The translations under genes were made by a program, and so were the position numbers. From assembly GCA_009760855.2 (NCBI GenBank), contig WPIO01000061.1, forward strand, positions 2,375,001 to 2,439,000: a DNA stretch of 64,000 nt. Direction: 5' to 3'. Positions 32,335 to 43,325 of the stretch are shown one piece after another; position 1 is the stretch's first letter; each line of letters opens with the position of its first letter. Origin of the DNA: Cristatella mucedo (Eukaryota > Bryozoa > Phylactolaemata > Cristatellidae). Below the pieces are notes generated by a model that was given only the letters and a program-made list of their open reading frames with translations, did not search any database and was not told the DNA's origin.

Positions 32335-33507
32335 ATGGTTGCCAATGAAAGCATGTATAGACAGAAGAAGATGCACCGCCCAGTTTCCCTTCTACCATTC
32401 CTATCAAAGACACTCGAACGGGTCGTGGCGGACCAGCTGAACTTGTATATCGAAACCTCACACCTTGCTAGTAAGTTCCAGTCTGGCTTTAGAGCTAATA
32501 ACTCCACAGAGTCAGCATTGCTTCGGGTATACAACGACCTACTTAGGAATGCAGACATGGGTAGAGTGTCTCTGCTTGTTTTGCTTGATCTTTCGGCAGC
32601 TTTTGATACCATCGATCACAAAGTTCTTCTAGAGCGCCTCTCATCTCGCCTGGGCATCACTGGCACTGCTCTGCAGTGGTTCAGGTCCTATCTCAGTGGG
32701 AGACTCCAGAGTGTTGACGTGAATGGACAAAGATCATCTGAAGTACCTCTGAAATATGGAGTACCTCAGGGCTCATTGCTAGGTCCGGTTCTTTTCACGG
32801 TTTATACTCTGCCTCTTGCTGATGTGATTGCCAAGCACACTCTAGGCTTTCACTTCTATGCGGATGACACTCAGTTGTACCTTTGCTTTGATCCCTCCCA
32901 GCCTTCGAGCACCTCAAATTCTCTAAACTCACTAGCTGCATGCATTGATGACATCCGCACATGGATGGCAGCAAATTTTCTAAAACTTAACGATGATAAA
33001 ACTAACTTACTAGTTATGGGCAAACCCAGTGTGATTCAGAGATTGGAAAGGCTGACTCTCAAAATTGGCTCTGCCAGTATATCTCCAGTTGAATCCAGTC
33101 GAAATCTAGGTGTCATATTCCAAAGCGACCTCTCGTCAGATGACCATATCAGCTCCACAGTCAAATCCGCCTATTTTCAGCTTCATAACATTGCTAAAAT
33201 TCGGGCCTGTTTAGATAAAAATACCACGTCCAAGTTGGTCCATGCATTCGTGACATCTCGTCTCGACTTCTGCAACTCACTGCTCACTGGCCTACCAGCA
33301 TGTGCGATCAGGCGATTGCAGCTGGTGCAAAACTCTGCAGCTAGGCTTGTCTGTCGTGAGCGTCGCAGTTGCCACATTACTCCACTTCTCGCCGACCTGC
33401 ACTGGCTACCAGTCAAGCAACGGATTGACTTCAAGGTTTTGTCCCTCACTTTTAGGTCCCTTCATTCTATGGCTCCAGCCTATCTGTCAGATATACTACC
33501 CCTTTAG
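32335..33507 (+). pseudogene. L2-A reverse transcriptase and thumb, 390 codons
   Basis: A LINE reverse transcriptase that would copy its own RNA at a nicked target. The first ~13 codons are flanking DNA. Then, in order: RPVSLLPFLSKTLERVVADQ, FQSGFRANNSTESALLRVY, LLDLSAAFDTIDHKVLLERL (with the first catalytic Asp), [20 protein letters not shown], the catalytic [10 protein letters not shown] at about residue 175 (32857-32868), DDKTNLLVMGKPSVIQRLER, GVIFQSDLSSDDHIS, and the C-terminal LCRERRSCHITPLLADLHWL-type region. The frame ends at a TAG after LSDILPL where other copies read HQAKHRTT and go on ~70 residues. The element has no endonuclease. Catalytic Asp residues are intact, but the copy is truncated at both ends of the protein. 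Confidence 0.85.
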
Positions 33508-33957
33508 GCTAAGCATAGTATCACCCGCTCTTCGGAATCCAACAGTCTAGAAATACCTCATACAAACCTGAAATCCTTTGGAGACCGTGTATTTAGTTCA
33601 TATGCTCCCAAAGCCTGGAACTCCCTCCCGACCTGCGTCAGAACATCCCTTGACCTGACCACATTTAAAAGGAACCTAAAAACACACCTATTTAGACAGC
33701 ATTTAGTGGGTCCCTGTGATTCGTCCCTGATGTGCTTATGCGTGCTGCCACTGTGCATGCTGCTACTAACCACATTTGCATGCTGACGCTATGCATGTCA
33801 CCCCTAACCATATTATTCATTTCGTTTGTTTTTTAAGCATGATTTTACTTACCATTCAATTGCATTTCACTTTACAGCAAATGTAAAGCGCCTAGAGAGG
33901 GATTAAGTTCTCTGAGGGCGCTTTATCAAGTGAATTATTATTATTATTATTGTTAAC
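32374..33957 (+). mobile_element. L2-A LINE, best-preserved reverse transcriptase copy
   Basis: Plus strand, 5'-truncated inside the RT N-terminus (first clear match CCGCCCAGTTTCCCTTCTAC). It continues without gaps through RT, C-terminal domain, 3' UTR, hairpin and a TTATTATTATTATT tail ending at about 33957. One early stop lies at 33505-33507. It is the reference copy for L2-A in this window. Confidence 0.9.
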
Positions 33958-34189
33958 AATATCTAATTACTAGCCTAGAATCCTCGGCATTTTCCTAAAA
34001 CGCAGAAACGTAATTTTATGTATCTCCTTTTGCAACCGACAGTGCAAAAAACCCAAAGTAAATGTTATGTCATAGTTTTATGTTGCTTCATCAAAGCTTA
34101 ACCTGTTTTCCTGTAGAATAAAGTAGCCGAACTACTTCACTTTACGCAAAATATTGAAAGTAAGTGGAGTCACTTAGTCAAGAGGGTGG

Positions 34190-34450
34190 TTGAGAAATAA
34201 AATATCCTGAAAGTAGCAGCTCCAGATTGCTTGAGAAGATGCTATCCAGTCTGCAGGAGGATCGAAGTTATCGTTGAGCAAGTATTATAAGAGTTAGCTC
34301 CTTATTCCAGAACGTGCAGAGAGAAAGCTTCTTCCCATAAAGATTGTCAGCAAAGAAAGGGAACAGCTGACCAATGGTCCCAGGAAGAAACAGGGGCACG
34401 AGGAGACGGAAACTGGTGAAGCAGGTGAGGTAGATGTGCCGGAGAGAAGT
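34190..34450 (-). mobile_element. Diverged L2-B fragment
   Basis: Minus-strand remnants of the L2-B C-terminal domain: GTAGCAGCTCCAGATTGCTT, GTTATCGTTGAGCAAG and TCCAGAACGTGCAGAG align with the complement of the NDNYSPTADYG and PRLWNSLP region. No clean frame. Confidence 0.5.
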
Positions 34451-34529
34451 AATGGCGGAATTCGTTTGTTGGGGTAAAAGTCGTCTCTTTATCTATTGCC
34501 AAATCGGAAACAACTACAGTACAATCAGC

Positions 34530-34920
34530 CGTGACGAAATAATAATAGTAATAATGATATAATAATACATTTTTACAGCTCCCTCAGAGAAGTGAATCTC
34601 TTTACTGGCACTTAACAGATGCTTAAAGAAAGTATTCCCAAATTATTGTTGATAACATCCGCTAGCAGCAGATACAGTGTAGGGAAGTGCATGCACACGA
34701 AGGAGGAATAATAAAGACCCACCAAATGCTGTAATTAACTGGTGCATGCTAAGCTTCTTTTTAAATGTCCTTATGTAAGAGGACGCTGTGCCGTGCTTCG
34801 GTAGCGAGTTGCAGGCTTTGGGAGCATAGGAAATAAAAGCACAGTCTTCAACGGTTTTGATGTCCATTATGATGATGCTCATACGGTTATTTAATGTGGA
34901 CGGGAACTCGTACATTCAGA
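34530..34920 (-). mobile_element. Diverged L2-A-type 3' end
   Basis: Minus strand: AAT-rich tail, GCTCCCTCAGAGAAGTGAAT hairpin part, and the frame 34643-34915 with KTVEDCAFISYAPKACNSLP and TFKKKLSMHQLITAFGGSL, the L2-A C-terminus. Much older than the 29.1-kb copy. Confidence 0.65.
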
Positions 34921-35269
34921 AATGCATCATTCCCCCAGAAAGGAATACGCACCGAGTAGGAATAGTAGCCATTCTTTCCAGCCTACATGAAATGCCTAAA
35001 AAGAGATTTTGATTCTTTTCAGATATTTTACAAGTTTTAGTACTACTATTGTTGTTATATTATTTAACATGTGACCTCATTCATTCAGGTACACGGTATG
35101 TTGCTCTAGTAGACCGCAGCCCGAAACGTTTCTTTTTTTACTTTCACAAATTACTGTAACAGCTAATCCATTGGTACTGTTCTGGGTCACAAAGATCAGA
35201 CAGAGCTTCACCAATGAGTTGCCATAGAAAAATTAGGGAAAAATTATTGCATATTGCTGAACCCCCTTC

Positions 35270-35640
35270 AGCGAAGGGGTTATGTTAGTGGACTGATTAG
35301 ATTGGCTGCATAGACTAGCGTACACACCAATGGACGATAGATAGCTTTTTCGGTAGCATTCAACGAATAATGATTTCCCAGACTAGACAGAACCAAGTGG
35401 CTTGTAAGATCTTGAGCCAACAGAAGAGTCAGACGGTACACATATTCGTTACGAATGACATGCTGACTAACTGCATTAGCGATCTTCTTAATATAACGCT
35501 TCAAATTTAAGTAATTATCAAAGAAGGCACCTAAATTTCAATTACGTGATGGTGGTCCAACTACAGCCTCAACAGTTAGAACAACGGCGGTTCCTAATCC
35601 AGGTACGTGCTTAAGGTGTCGTTTGTGTACGAGTTCAGCC
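35270..35640 (-). mobile_element. Diverged L2-B fragment
   Basis: The minus-strand frame 35280-35504 (LKRYIKKIANAVSQHVI, LTSHLVLSSLGNHYSLNATE) aligns with the L2-B segment FKRVIQKTPSAASHHVLSLS and its continuation. Upstream words match the GHPKRVAGL region. Confidence 0.55.
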
Positions 35641-35935
35641 TTATATTACGCAACGACATCTACTCTCCAACTGCCGACTATGGCACATCTTTTTCAGCGG
35701 TCCTGAACTGCTACTTCTATGCTACTCACTACCCCAACTGCTCTCCTGACTCTACTATGCTTCCCACTTTCTCTTTGTTGCGTGAGACGAATTCTGTTGG
35801 CTACCGAATGCGTACCGAAAGCCGCTTAGGCTGTGAGTGCGCTATACAAAACTCTCCTGCGTAACACCCACATGATCTTTATGACTTTGTGGAGTTACTG
35901 ACGGAGATACATTACATTACATTACATTACATTAC
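35641..35935 (+). mobile_element. L2-B 3' end with (ATTAC)n tail
   Basis: Plus strand: NDIYSPTADYGTSFSAVLNC, SLLRETNSVGYRMRTESRLG, the hairpin GTAACACCCACATGATC...GTGGAGTTAC, then GACGGAGAT and five ATTAC-type repeats. It shows the family's 3' end most clearly. Confidence 0.85.
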
Positions 35936-36040
35936 TCACCATTCGATTGCATTTATCTTTGCAGCAAATGTAAAGCGCCTAGAGAGAGATTGAGTTCTCT
36001 GAGGGTGCTTTATCAAGTGCATTAATATTATTAATATTAT
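35936..36040 (+). mobile_element. L2-A tail-only fragment
   Basis: It starts at CACCATTCGATTGCATTT, directly after the L2-B tail, and runs through AAAGCGCCTAGAGAGAGATT and TTCTCTGAGGGTGCTTTATC to an AT-rich tail. Confidence 0.8.
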
Positions 36041-37479
36041 CTTCGTTTTGCGTAAGAAAATTCGTAGAAATAGAGCATAATAATCTGCAAGATAAGCATT
36101 TAATTATCAATAGCTGCGACTAAATACAGTGGTTTAAATGACTAGTACGCACGCTGGATATCGGCAGCTTTGAATCCATAACTAAGACGGTAAGCTCAAC
36201 TCAGCTTTCCTTGAGAAATTTTAATAATAATGAAGAACCACAAAGGATGCTTGGTTTGGCATTGGTTGGGTAAGAAAGTCAGCCTAAATATATCAAACGT
36301 TATGACATCGAGCCTAAATTACTTCACATGCCTATAGGTAGGACTTCTGGCTTGTTCCCTTACCGTCAAGAAGTGATGTAAAACTCAGCTGATTGTCTGC
36401 TCTGTCATCAACGAATAGCTCCCACACCGTACCTCTTCTGTAACGCTCATATCACGAGCCCTTGCGTATTCACTCTCTTGCACCAATTTGTAAAATGTTT
36501 GGTTAGAGATCTGATTCTCTTCGGTCTATATGCACGCAACATATTACAATTAATACTACAAACATGATTCATTGATAAGAGCTGCTTCGAGTTTTATTGG
36601 CTATCATTGCCAAGAACCAAAATTAAAAAAGTCTTTCAGGCTCTCAATTTATCTACCTCTTAATACACAGCCCACTGATGTAAAATGTAGTGAAAGTGAA
36701 AGATATATTTTATTTCCCAAAATTCGGGTAGTTTACGTAATTAAATGATTCTCCTTTAAGAAAAATGATCTTCACTAGCAAAGCCCAAAGTAAAGCAGAA
36801 GCACGGGTGAATATGGGTAAAGGAACTGCTTTGGTGGCTTACTAACAGTGCGTATCATTGTGAGGTTAAGATCTGCAGGTTCAACAGCCTCATCGATGTA
36901 GCCACAGTAGAGCTTACGTGGTATCAACCGACTTGCCTTGAGGAACACATGATTACCTACTCCAGGAATTAAGCACACGTGATGAAGTAAAAAATCCTTG
37001 ACTCTCCTCGATTAGGTCATTTAGAATTAGGTTTAGGTTTGATTCCTAATTTAATTCAAATGAGTTTAACATCAATGAAATAAAGATTTTTTCTTACAGG
37101 AACTGACGTGCAATACACTTTCTCAAAGGTTGAGGTGTAGAAATCTAACACAAATTATATTTAGAATTATGTTTTTGCTTTTCTATCAAAATGGTAAGTT
37201 TTCGGCCTAAAACATTCGGAAGAAGCGTGAGCCGTATAACATCATGCCGTGCAACGTGAAATTGATAAAATGTCATCTGGCTAGAGAAGGCTGCGTAAGA
37301 GCAATTTCTTATCACGGCTAAGCAATGATCGAATGCGTGCATTAGTAGCTGGAAGAATGGCTTGACGGATGAGTGGCCAGCCGTCTCTCTGTAGACGCTT
37401 TAGTGGCTGCTACCGAGTGAACTGGCTACAGGGCTGTTATTCGCACTCCTTCTAAACAATCCAGTGATGGCACGGTTTT
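36041..37479. other. Unassigned region
   Basis: AT-rich. No gene, RNA or repeat family shared with the rest of the window was recognised. Confidence 0.4.
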
Positions 37480-37650
37480 AGGAATGATTGATTCAACAGC
37501 TTCTTTCGTATAGCGACATAAAAGCCTTCACGGCTATTACCACCGCATGCAGCTGCAATAAAGGATCTCCCACTGCAAGATTCGAACCAACGACTTCGGG
37601 ACGAAGTCTTCAACTGCCACAGCCTTACCTAGTGTGGCATCACGGCTCAC
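37480..37650 (-). mobile_element. tRNA-derived SINE, copy S4
   Basis: Minus strand: GGTAAGGCTGTGGCAGTTG head, GGTTCGAATCTTGCAGTGGG (B-box and following), the body with the TGCAGCTGCATGCGGTGG hairpin and the end CGCTATACGAAAGAAGCTG. More diverged than S1 and S3. Confidence 0.7.
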
Positions 37651-38804
37651 CGACACTGCATTTTAAACGATAGGATACTAACAACATGCATTTGTAAATC
37701 TGCTCTTGTGCTGCCAAAATAGGCCATCCACCTACTGGCTCCACTGGTCTATGGTCTGGTGGAGACAACTTAGTAGCAAGCCTACTACTGTCGAAATCAA
37801 AATCGAGGTTCTCCAGAGATCGTGCCGGATACTCACACGAAGACGAAAAGCCTGATTGTGGTAACCGGCGAACTGAAAAAGACCATACTCCTATAAGATA
37901 AAATGATATAGTGTACAGAAAATGTATCAAAACTGTAATTGGCTGGGAGTTCCTTTCCAAATGCAAGTATGTTTGAAGTGCAATATGAAGTTTTGCCGAA
38001 ATATTGTGTCAGCATGCTCGAGCTAGATTTACCCGCCATTTCTACTACTTTTCGTTGCTAAAAAATTATAGACTAGAACCGATGAGACTTGAAGAGAAAG
38101 ATAGCTCTTTGGGCAAAATTGATTCCACCGACTCACTGGCTAAGTAGGCCATGATGACTACGAGATAGGCCAAATTGGAACAGCCGAACAAACGGAAGTG
38201 ATACTGGTTATATTGCAGATACAATTATAAAAATAACCACATCAGCTGGCTGGCTGGATGGAATACAAACAGCAACGGATTAAATTGATTTTCTAGAGTA
38301 ACTTTTAATTGAAGTTATCAATAATAATGACGGTTTTGGCCTTTCAGAATTCTCTGCCAATAATCATTCTTGTAGCCACAAACAGCCAAAACCAGAAGTG
38401 CCAGCTGGAGCACAACGTACGACCAAGAAGCCAAATTGTTGATCAAGCTAAGCTGACAATGCTCCAGCAGAAGCTGCAGAAACAACCAACAGTCGCGTGG
38501 AAAAAAAGCAAAATGAGTTACTTTGATAGCATTCGGCAGCCGACAGGTGTGGCTAAAAGCAGTTTAAATGAAAGTAGCTGGGGAAAGAAGCAGCTAAAGG
38601 AAGTGACCCATCAGCAGCATAGTAGGCCTTGCTCTTCTGATACTTCTTTCTGGTAAAACTAATTATTTTTCACAGCTCATTTTGTCTTAGCTTCGGTATT
38701 GGCTTTTTCATGTTTCACACGCCTATGCTGCTCCTATTTCACGACTCGGGTGGCAGATTCGAGTAATGCTGCAGATAATACATTGCGGCCAATAAAAAGC
38801 AAGA
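37651..38804. other. Mostly unassigned; possible exon within
   Basis: No shared repeats. An open stretch at about 38351-38652 is described separately. Confidence 0.3.
38351..38652 (+). CDS. Possible internal exon of an unknown gene
   Basis: An open stretch bounded by a CCTTTCAG acceptor-like site ending at 38347 and a CTGG/TAAAAC break. It encodes a polar, Lys/Gln/Ser-rich sequence (DQAKLTMLQQKLQKQPTVAW, KKSKMSYFDSIRQPTGVAKS, SSWGKKQLKEV) with a weak coiled-coil character. I recognise no family. Composition looks more coding-like than the flanks, but there is no neighbouring exon to support it and the 3' donor is not canonical. Confidence 0.2.
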
Positions 38805-38900
38805 TCATAATAATAATGATAATAAAAATACACTTGGTACAGTGCCCTGAGAGAACTCTATCTCCATCTCGGCACTCTACATTTGCTGTAAAGGATGGTG
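38805..38900 (-). mobile_element. L2-A tail-only fragment
   Basis: Minus strand: AAT-type tail, ACACTTGGTACAGTGCCCTG, GAACTCTATCTCCATCTCGG and TTTGCTGTAAAGG. Confidence 0.7.
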
Positions 38901-39738
38901 GCCCCTAAGTATCCGGAGCCACTATATAAATGAGACTGCAGAATGAGCCAATCTTTATCTTTACTTTATTTATGTAGTCATTTAACAATAATAAATCAAA
39001 AGTTTATGACTACTATGAGATGACAATGCAAACCCTCATTTCATTGACTGTGTTATTGCACTCAGGGAATTGCTGAGTAAATCCTTGAATACACAGTCTT
39101 TTGCCTCTTTTTCAAGAATATATTGTGGTTTTGCTTCTAACCTTTTAGGTCTTGATATGCATGCATTTCTAAAGACGAGTTTGGATTCCTCTTTGCCATT
39201 CATACAGAGAGCATAGCACTTCTTCATTAACATTAATAGAAAAAGACGTCGCTTTGAACACAATTATCTTTTTTCCTTGCTGCAGCTGTTTTGTAACAAT
39301 ACCTGTAAGCCTCACCCATGGAACAGCACAAGGCCAGGCTAAAGATTAGTGCAGGATGGCAAAAATGGCCTGACGAATAGTGCTCGTATGACATTTGTCT
39401 GCAGATACTTTAGTGGCTATTGCCAAGTGAACTTGCTATAGGGCTGTGATGCGAACATCTTCTGACCAATCCAGTGATCGCACGGCTTTCGAAATGCTCT
39501 GGGATCACTAGGTCTACTATCAGCAGCAGCAACCACTAATGTTTGCTCACTTCATCACTTCGTAAAAGTGAGGCCGCCCGATCTTAAGCACTGCTACTCT
39601 GACGTTAACAGGAAAACCTAGCAGAGACACTCACAGCTGTTCGGAATTGGGGAGCACTGGCAGGAAAGCTAGGCCATGAGCTATCCCAGCAATTCATGGT
39701 AGTCAGCATTCATGAACAGACCCTGATAAGGTGGCTGA
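38901..39738. other. Unassigned region
   Basis: Nothing recognised. Minus-strand frames of up to 75 codons (39036-39263) show no motif. Confidence 0.4.
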
Positions 39739-40098
39739 TAATATGAATAATATGGATAGTAATACTAATAATATGAATAATTCACCTGGCAAAGCGCACC
39801 TAGAGAAATCAATCTCTTTCTAGGTGCTTTTCGTTTGCAGCAACGGTAAACGCGATTAAATGGTAAGTAATATCATGCTTGAAAAACAACACAAATAACA
39901 TGGTTAGGGATGATTTGCATAGGGTCAGCATGCAAATGTAGTTAGTGGCAGCCTGCACAGTGTCAGCACACATAAGTACGTAAAGTATGAATCTCAGGAC
40001 CCACTAAATGCTATCCTAAATAGGTGTGTTTGTAAGTTCTTTTTAAATGTGGTCAAGTCAGGGGATGTTCTGACGCAAGTCTGGAGAGAGTTCCAGGC

Positions 40099-40959
40099 TT
40101 ACGGAGCATACGAACTAAATGCAAGATCTCCAAAGGATTTGAGGTTTTTACGTGGTATTAGTAAACTGTTGGATTCCGAAAAGCGGGTGGTACGATGCTT
40201 AACTTTGTAGGGGAGTAGATATGAGAGATAGGCTGGAGCCAAACAAAAAAGTGGCTTCAAAAGGAGCGACAAAACGTTGAAGTCGATCCGTTGCTTGACT
40301 GCTAGCCAGTGCAGGTCAGCGTGAAGTGGTGCGACGTGGCAACTGCAACGCTTACGACAGACAAGCCTACCTGTGGAGTTTGCATCAGCTGTAATCGCGT
40401 GATTGCACATGCCGGTAGGCCAGCAAGAAGTGAGTACAGTAGTCGAGACGGGATGTCCGAAATGCAAGTACTAACTTAGACGTGGTATCCTTATCTAAAA
40501 AAGCCCGAATTTTAGCAACGTTATGAAGCTGAAAGTAGGCGGACTTGATTGTGAAGCTGATGTGTTCGTCTAACGAGAAGTCACTTTGTAACATTACCCC
40601 TAGATTTCGAGCTGATTCAACAGGAGATATGCAAGCAGAGCCAATTTCGAACGTCAGTCTTTGAAATTTTGGAAGAACATTGGGTTTGTCCACTTTTAAT
40701 AATAAATTAGTTTTATCATCGTTTAGTTTAGGAAAATTTGCTGCCATCCATGTGCAAATGTCATCAATATATATGCAGCAAGTGAGTTGAGAGAGTTCGA
40801 TGTGCTCGAAGGCTGGGTAGGATCAAAGCGAAGGTACAACTGAGTGTCATCCGCATAGAAGTGAAAGCCTAGATTGGGCTTGGCAATCACATCAGCAAGA
40901 GGGAGAGAATAAACCGTGAAAGGAAACGGACCTAGCACGGAGCCCTGAGGTACCCACAT
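40099..40959 (-). pseudogene. L2-A RT palm, thumb and C-terminal domain, three frames
   Basis: Three overlapping minus-strand frames: 40723-40959 ([20 protein letters not shown] and catalytic [10 protein letters not shown]), 40385-40747 ([40 protein letters not shown]) and 40099-40467 (RLVCRKRCSCHVAPLHADLH, SFGDLAFSSYAP). Small indels separate them, so YADD is intact but no single protein is encoded. Confidence 0.75.
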
Positions 40960-41173
40960 TATAGAATTACCTCTGGAGATCTTGGTCCATTCATGTCAAT
41001 ACTCTGGAGTCTCCCAATGAGATAGGACCTGAACCATTACGGAGTGGTGCCAGTGATGCCCAGGCGAGATGAGAGGCACTCTAGAAGAACTTTGTGATCA
41101 ATAGTATCAAAAGCTGCCGAAAAATCTATCAAAGGAAGCAGCGACACCCTACCTGTGTCCGCATTCCTAAGTA

Positions 41174-41284
41174 TATGTTATATATATAATTCATTTATTT
41201 AGCGCCCCAAGAGAACTTAATCTCTTTTCAGGCACTTCACATATGCCTCGGGGCTCGAGCTCACGACCTCAGTCAGACCTTGGT
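41174..41284 (-). mobile_element. SINE-C insertion with 7-bp target duplication
   Basis: A 111-bp element inside the L2-A RT gene, flanked by CTAAGTA at 41167-41173 and 41285-41291; removing it and one repeat restores the L2-A consensus. Read on the minus strand: GGTCTGACTGAGGTCGTGAG, CTCGAGCCCC (B-box-like), CATATGTGAAGTGCCTGAA, GAGATTAAGTTCTCTTGGGG, then an AT-rich (TA)n end. Tail and hairpin resemble the L2 3' end. Confidence 0.75.
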
Positions 41285-41293
41285 CTAAGTAGG

Positions 41294-41796
41294 TCGTTGT
41301 CCACCCTAAGCAATGCTGACTCTGTAGCGTGATTAGCTCTAAAGCGAGGCTGAAACATACTAGCAAGGTTTGAAGTTTCAAGATGTGAGTTCAGCTGGTC
41401 CCCCATGATCCGTTCCAGTGTCTTTGATAGGAATTGTAAAAGGGATACTGGGCGGTACTTGCTTAATTCCTCTTGATCTAGTGTCGCTTTCTTGAGGCGT
41501 GGCCTGACTACAGCTATTTTGAAGGGTGCTGGAACATGACCTGTGGCTAATGTCATAATAAAGGTGTTCGCTATGCATGGCAACAGCAGATCAATGGAAC
41601 GTAGGAGTAGGACAGTGGGAATAGGGTGCAGAGGACTTGCTGTCTTCTTTGATTGGGATACGATCTTTAGGAAGACATCACTAGTGACCTGCTTAAATGC
41701 AGATATTGAGGTGCAGCCCGGAATCGAGGAGCAGCATTCTAGAGAGCGTATTGTCATCGCAGTGGTAGTCTCCTTGATATTGCCTATCTTCTGCAC
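41294..41796 (-). pseudogene. L2-A RT N-terminal segment
   Basis: The minus strand encodes HPIPTVLLLRSIDLLLPCIA, VPAPFKIAVVRPRLKKATLD, YRPVSLLQFLSKTLERIMGD and FRANHATESALLRVDNDLLR, the L2 region from linker to RT block 1. It ends where SINE-C interrupts; the DLSAAFDTI block continues below 41174 in a different frame. Confidence 0.75.
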
Positions 41797-42345
41797 AAAG
41801 AATCGAAATTAGCGATCGGCTAGATCATCACAAGGATCATCAGGTAAGGAGATAGTCTGGGAATGGTTGAGGAGATGGTTGATCATCAACATTAGCTTTT
41901 TAGGATTGTGCATATGTGATTCAACAATGTTTTATATAGAAGCTAGACTTGGCCTTTCCAAGGATCGATTGGTACGACCTACAGTAGTAGTCTTCATATG
42001 CCTGTCGATGGACAGTCAGTCCTGATCTTTCGTCTGTTTTTTTCAAGCTTGGGTACAGTAAACCTAGCTAGTTTAATGTCTGTGGTAAACCATAGGCCGT
42101 CTGGGCGAGGGCTAACTGTGCGTTTTGTCAGAGGAGCAAACTTGTCGAGCGTGTCAGCTAGTGTCGTGTTGTAGCTATCTACCAACGATGACAGATCAGA
42201 GGGAGGTATGAGCAACAGAGGCGGTGGATATTATCGCACAGACAGCTACGATGTCAAGGGTCTTGAGGTTTCGCGATTTTCAGGTTATTTTAGAGGAGGA
42301 AGTGGCCACACACTGTAGATTGAATGAGATCTGCACGTGGTAAGA

Positions 42346-42867
42346 TTAGCTGGATTTGGTAATCATTGGTGATGACAAAGTGCAGTTGTATGAGAAAATC
42401 AGGTCGAGTGTGTGATCCTTGATGTGAGTAGGGCCATGCACATGAGCCACAACAGACAATGAGTCAGTCAATGCACGAAATTTAGTGCTGAAGGCGTCAG
42501 ATAAGTTATCAAAGTGAACGTTGAAATCACCCATAACGAGGAAGGATTTATTTCTTGCCCACAGCATTAAAATGAGATCGGAGAAATGTGAGTTAAAGGA
42601 GGATTTGGTACCTGGTGGGCGGTAGACTACTGCCATTATCGGTAGCTTGTTTTCGGGTGAGTCTAGGACAAGTGATTCAAAAGTCTGCTTCGAGGGTACT
42701 GGAAATGGCTTGAAGTTGAATTCCGAGCGCACGATAACAGCAACTCCACCTCCAGTTTTGATTGATCTAGGGTTGTGAAAGAATGAATAAACAGTTGGGG
42801 TTGCCTCTTTTATTTTCGGACAGTTTATCGATTTTAGCCAAGTTTCTGTAAGGGCGAGCAGGTTCAT
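42346..42867 (-). pseudogene. L2-A apurinic-like endonuclease domain
   Basis: A 173-codon exonuclease/endonuclease/phosphatase-type domain that would nick target DNA for reverse transcription. Visible motifs: LALTETWL (catalytic Glu), the GGGVAVIVRSEF strand, VVYRPPGTKSSF, FLVMGDFNVHFDN (the conserved Asp and Asn) and THIKDHTLDL. The final SDH motif is missing because the frame ends at MITKSS and the linker continues in another frame. The N-terminal QNVRSL-like strand is in the separate 42928-43320 frame. Inactive fossil. Confidence 0.8.
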
Positions 42868-43325
42868 ACCATTTTCAGAAATAAGGTTGCTTTTTAATAG
42901 AGGTTTATTGCACGTTGAGTGAGGATTTTAAAGGCAAGCGTTAAGTCTGGCCGATGGAGTTATAACAGGCCTGATGACCGCTAAGTTAGAGAGATTCACA
43001 GTGATGCATGTGGGGGAGCGTGCTGAGCGGTTCGAGACAATGCTAGGAATACCAACCGAGCAGGTATTCAGCTCAAAGTTCCCGCCCAACGAGCGGGGTT
43101 TGAGCTGGTGGTTCCGGCCAATGCGGCGGCTCCAGGGTGCTTTTCTTTTGTTAATGCATAGTTTACGAATCTTGGAAAAAGCGTTAATATCTAGAAATAT
43201 CTTTGATCTACGATGACGAGGCAATAACAGCTGCTGACGATCATAACTAACATGCAGGTTACTAGCCGCCGACGAAGCTAAGGCAGCCGCTTGTGTGGGA
43301 GACCCAGCAGCCCCAAGCAATAAGC

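Larger units (their letters stand above)
39739..43325 (-). mobile_element. L2-A LINE, near full-length
   Basis: About 3.5 kb on the minus strand in canonical order: N-terminal region (42928-43320), endonuclease (42346-42867), linker (41994-42215), RT N-terminus (41294-41796), RT palm (40723-40959), thumb (40385-40747), C-terminal domain (40099-40467), 3' UTR, hairpin and AAT-type tail at 39739-39785. It is disrupted by stops, frameshifts and a SINE-C at 41174-41284. It is the only copy here showing the 5' part of L2-A. Confidence 0.85.
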
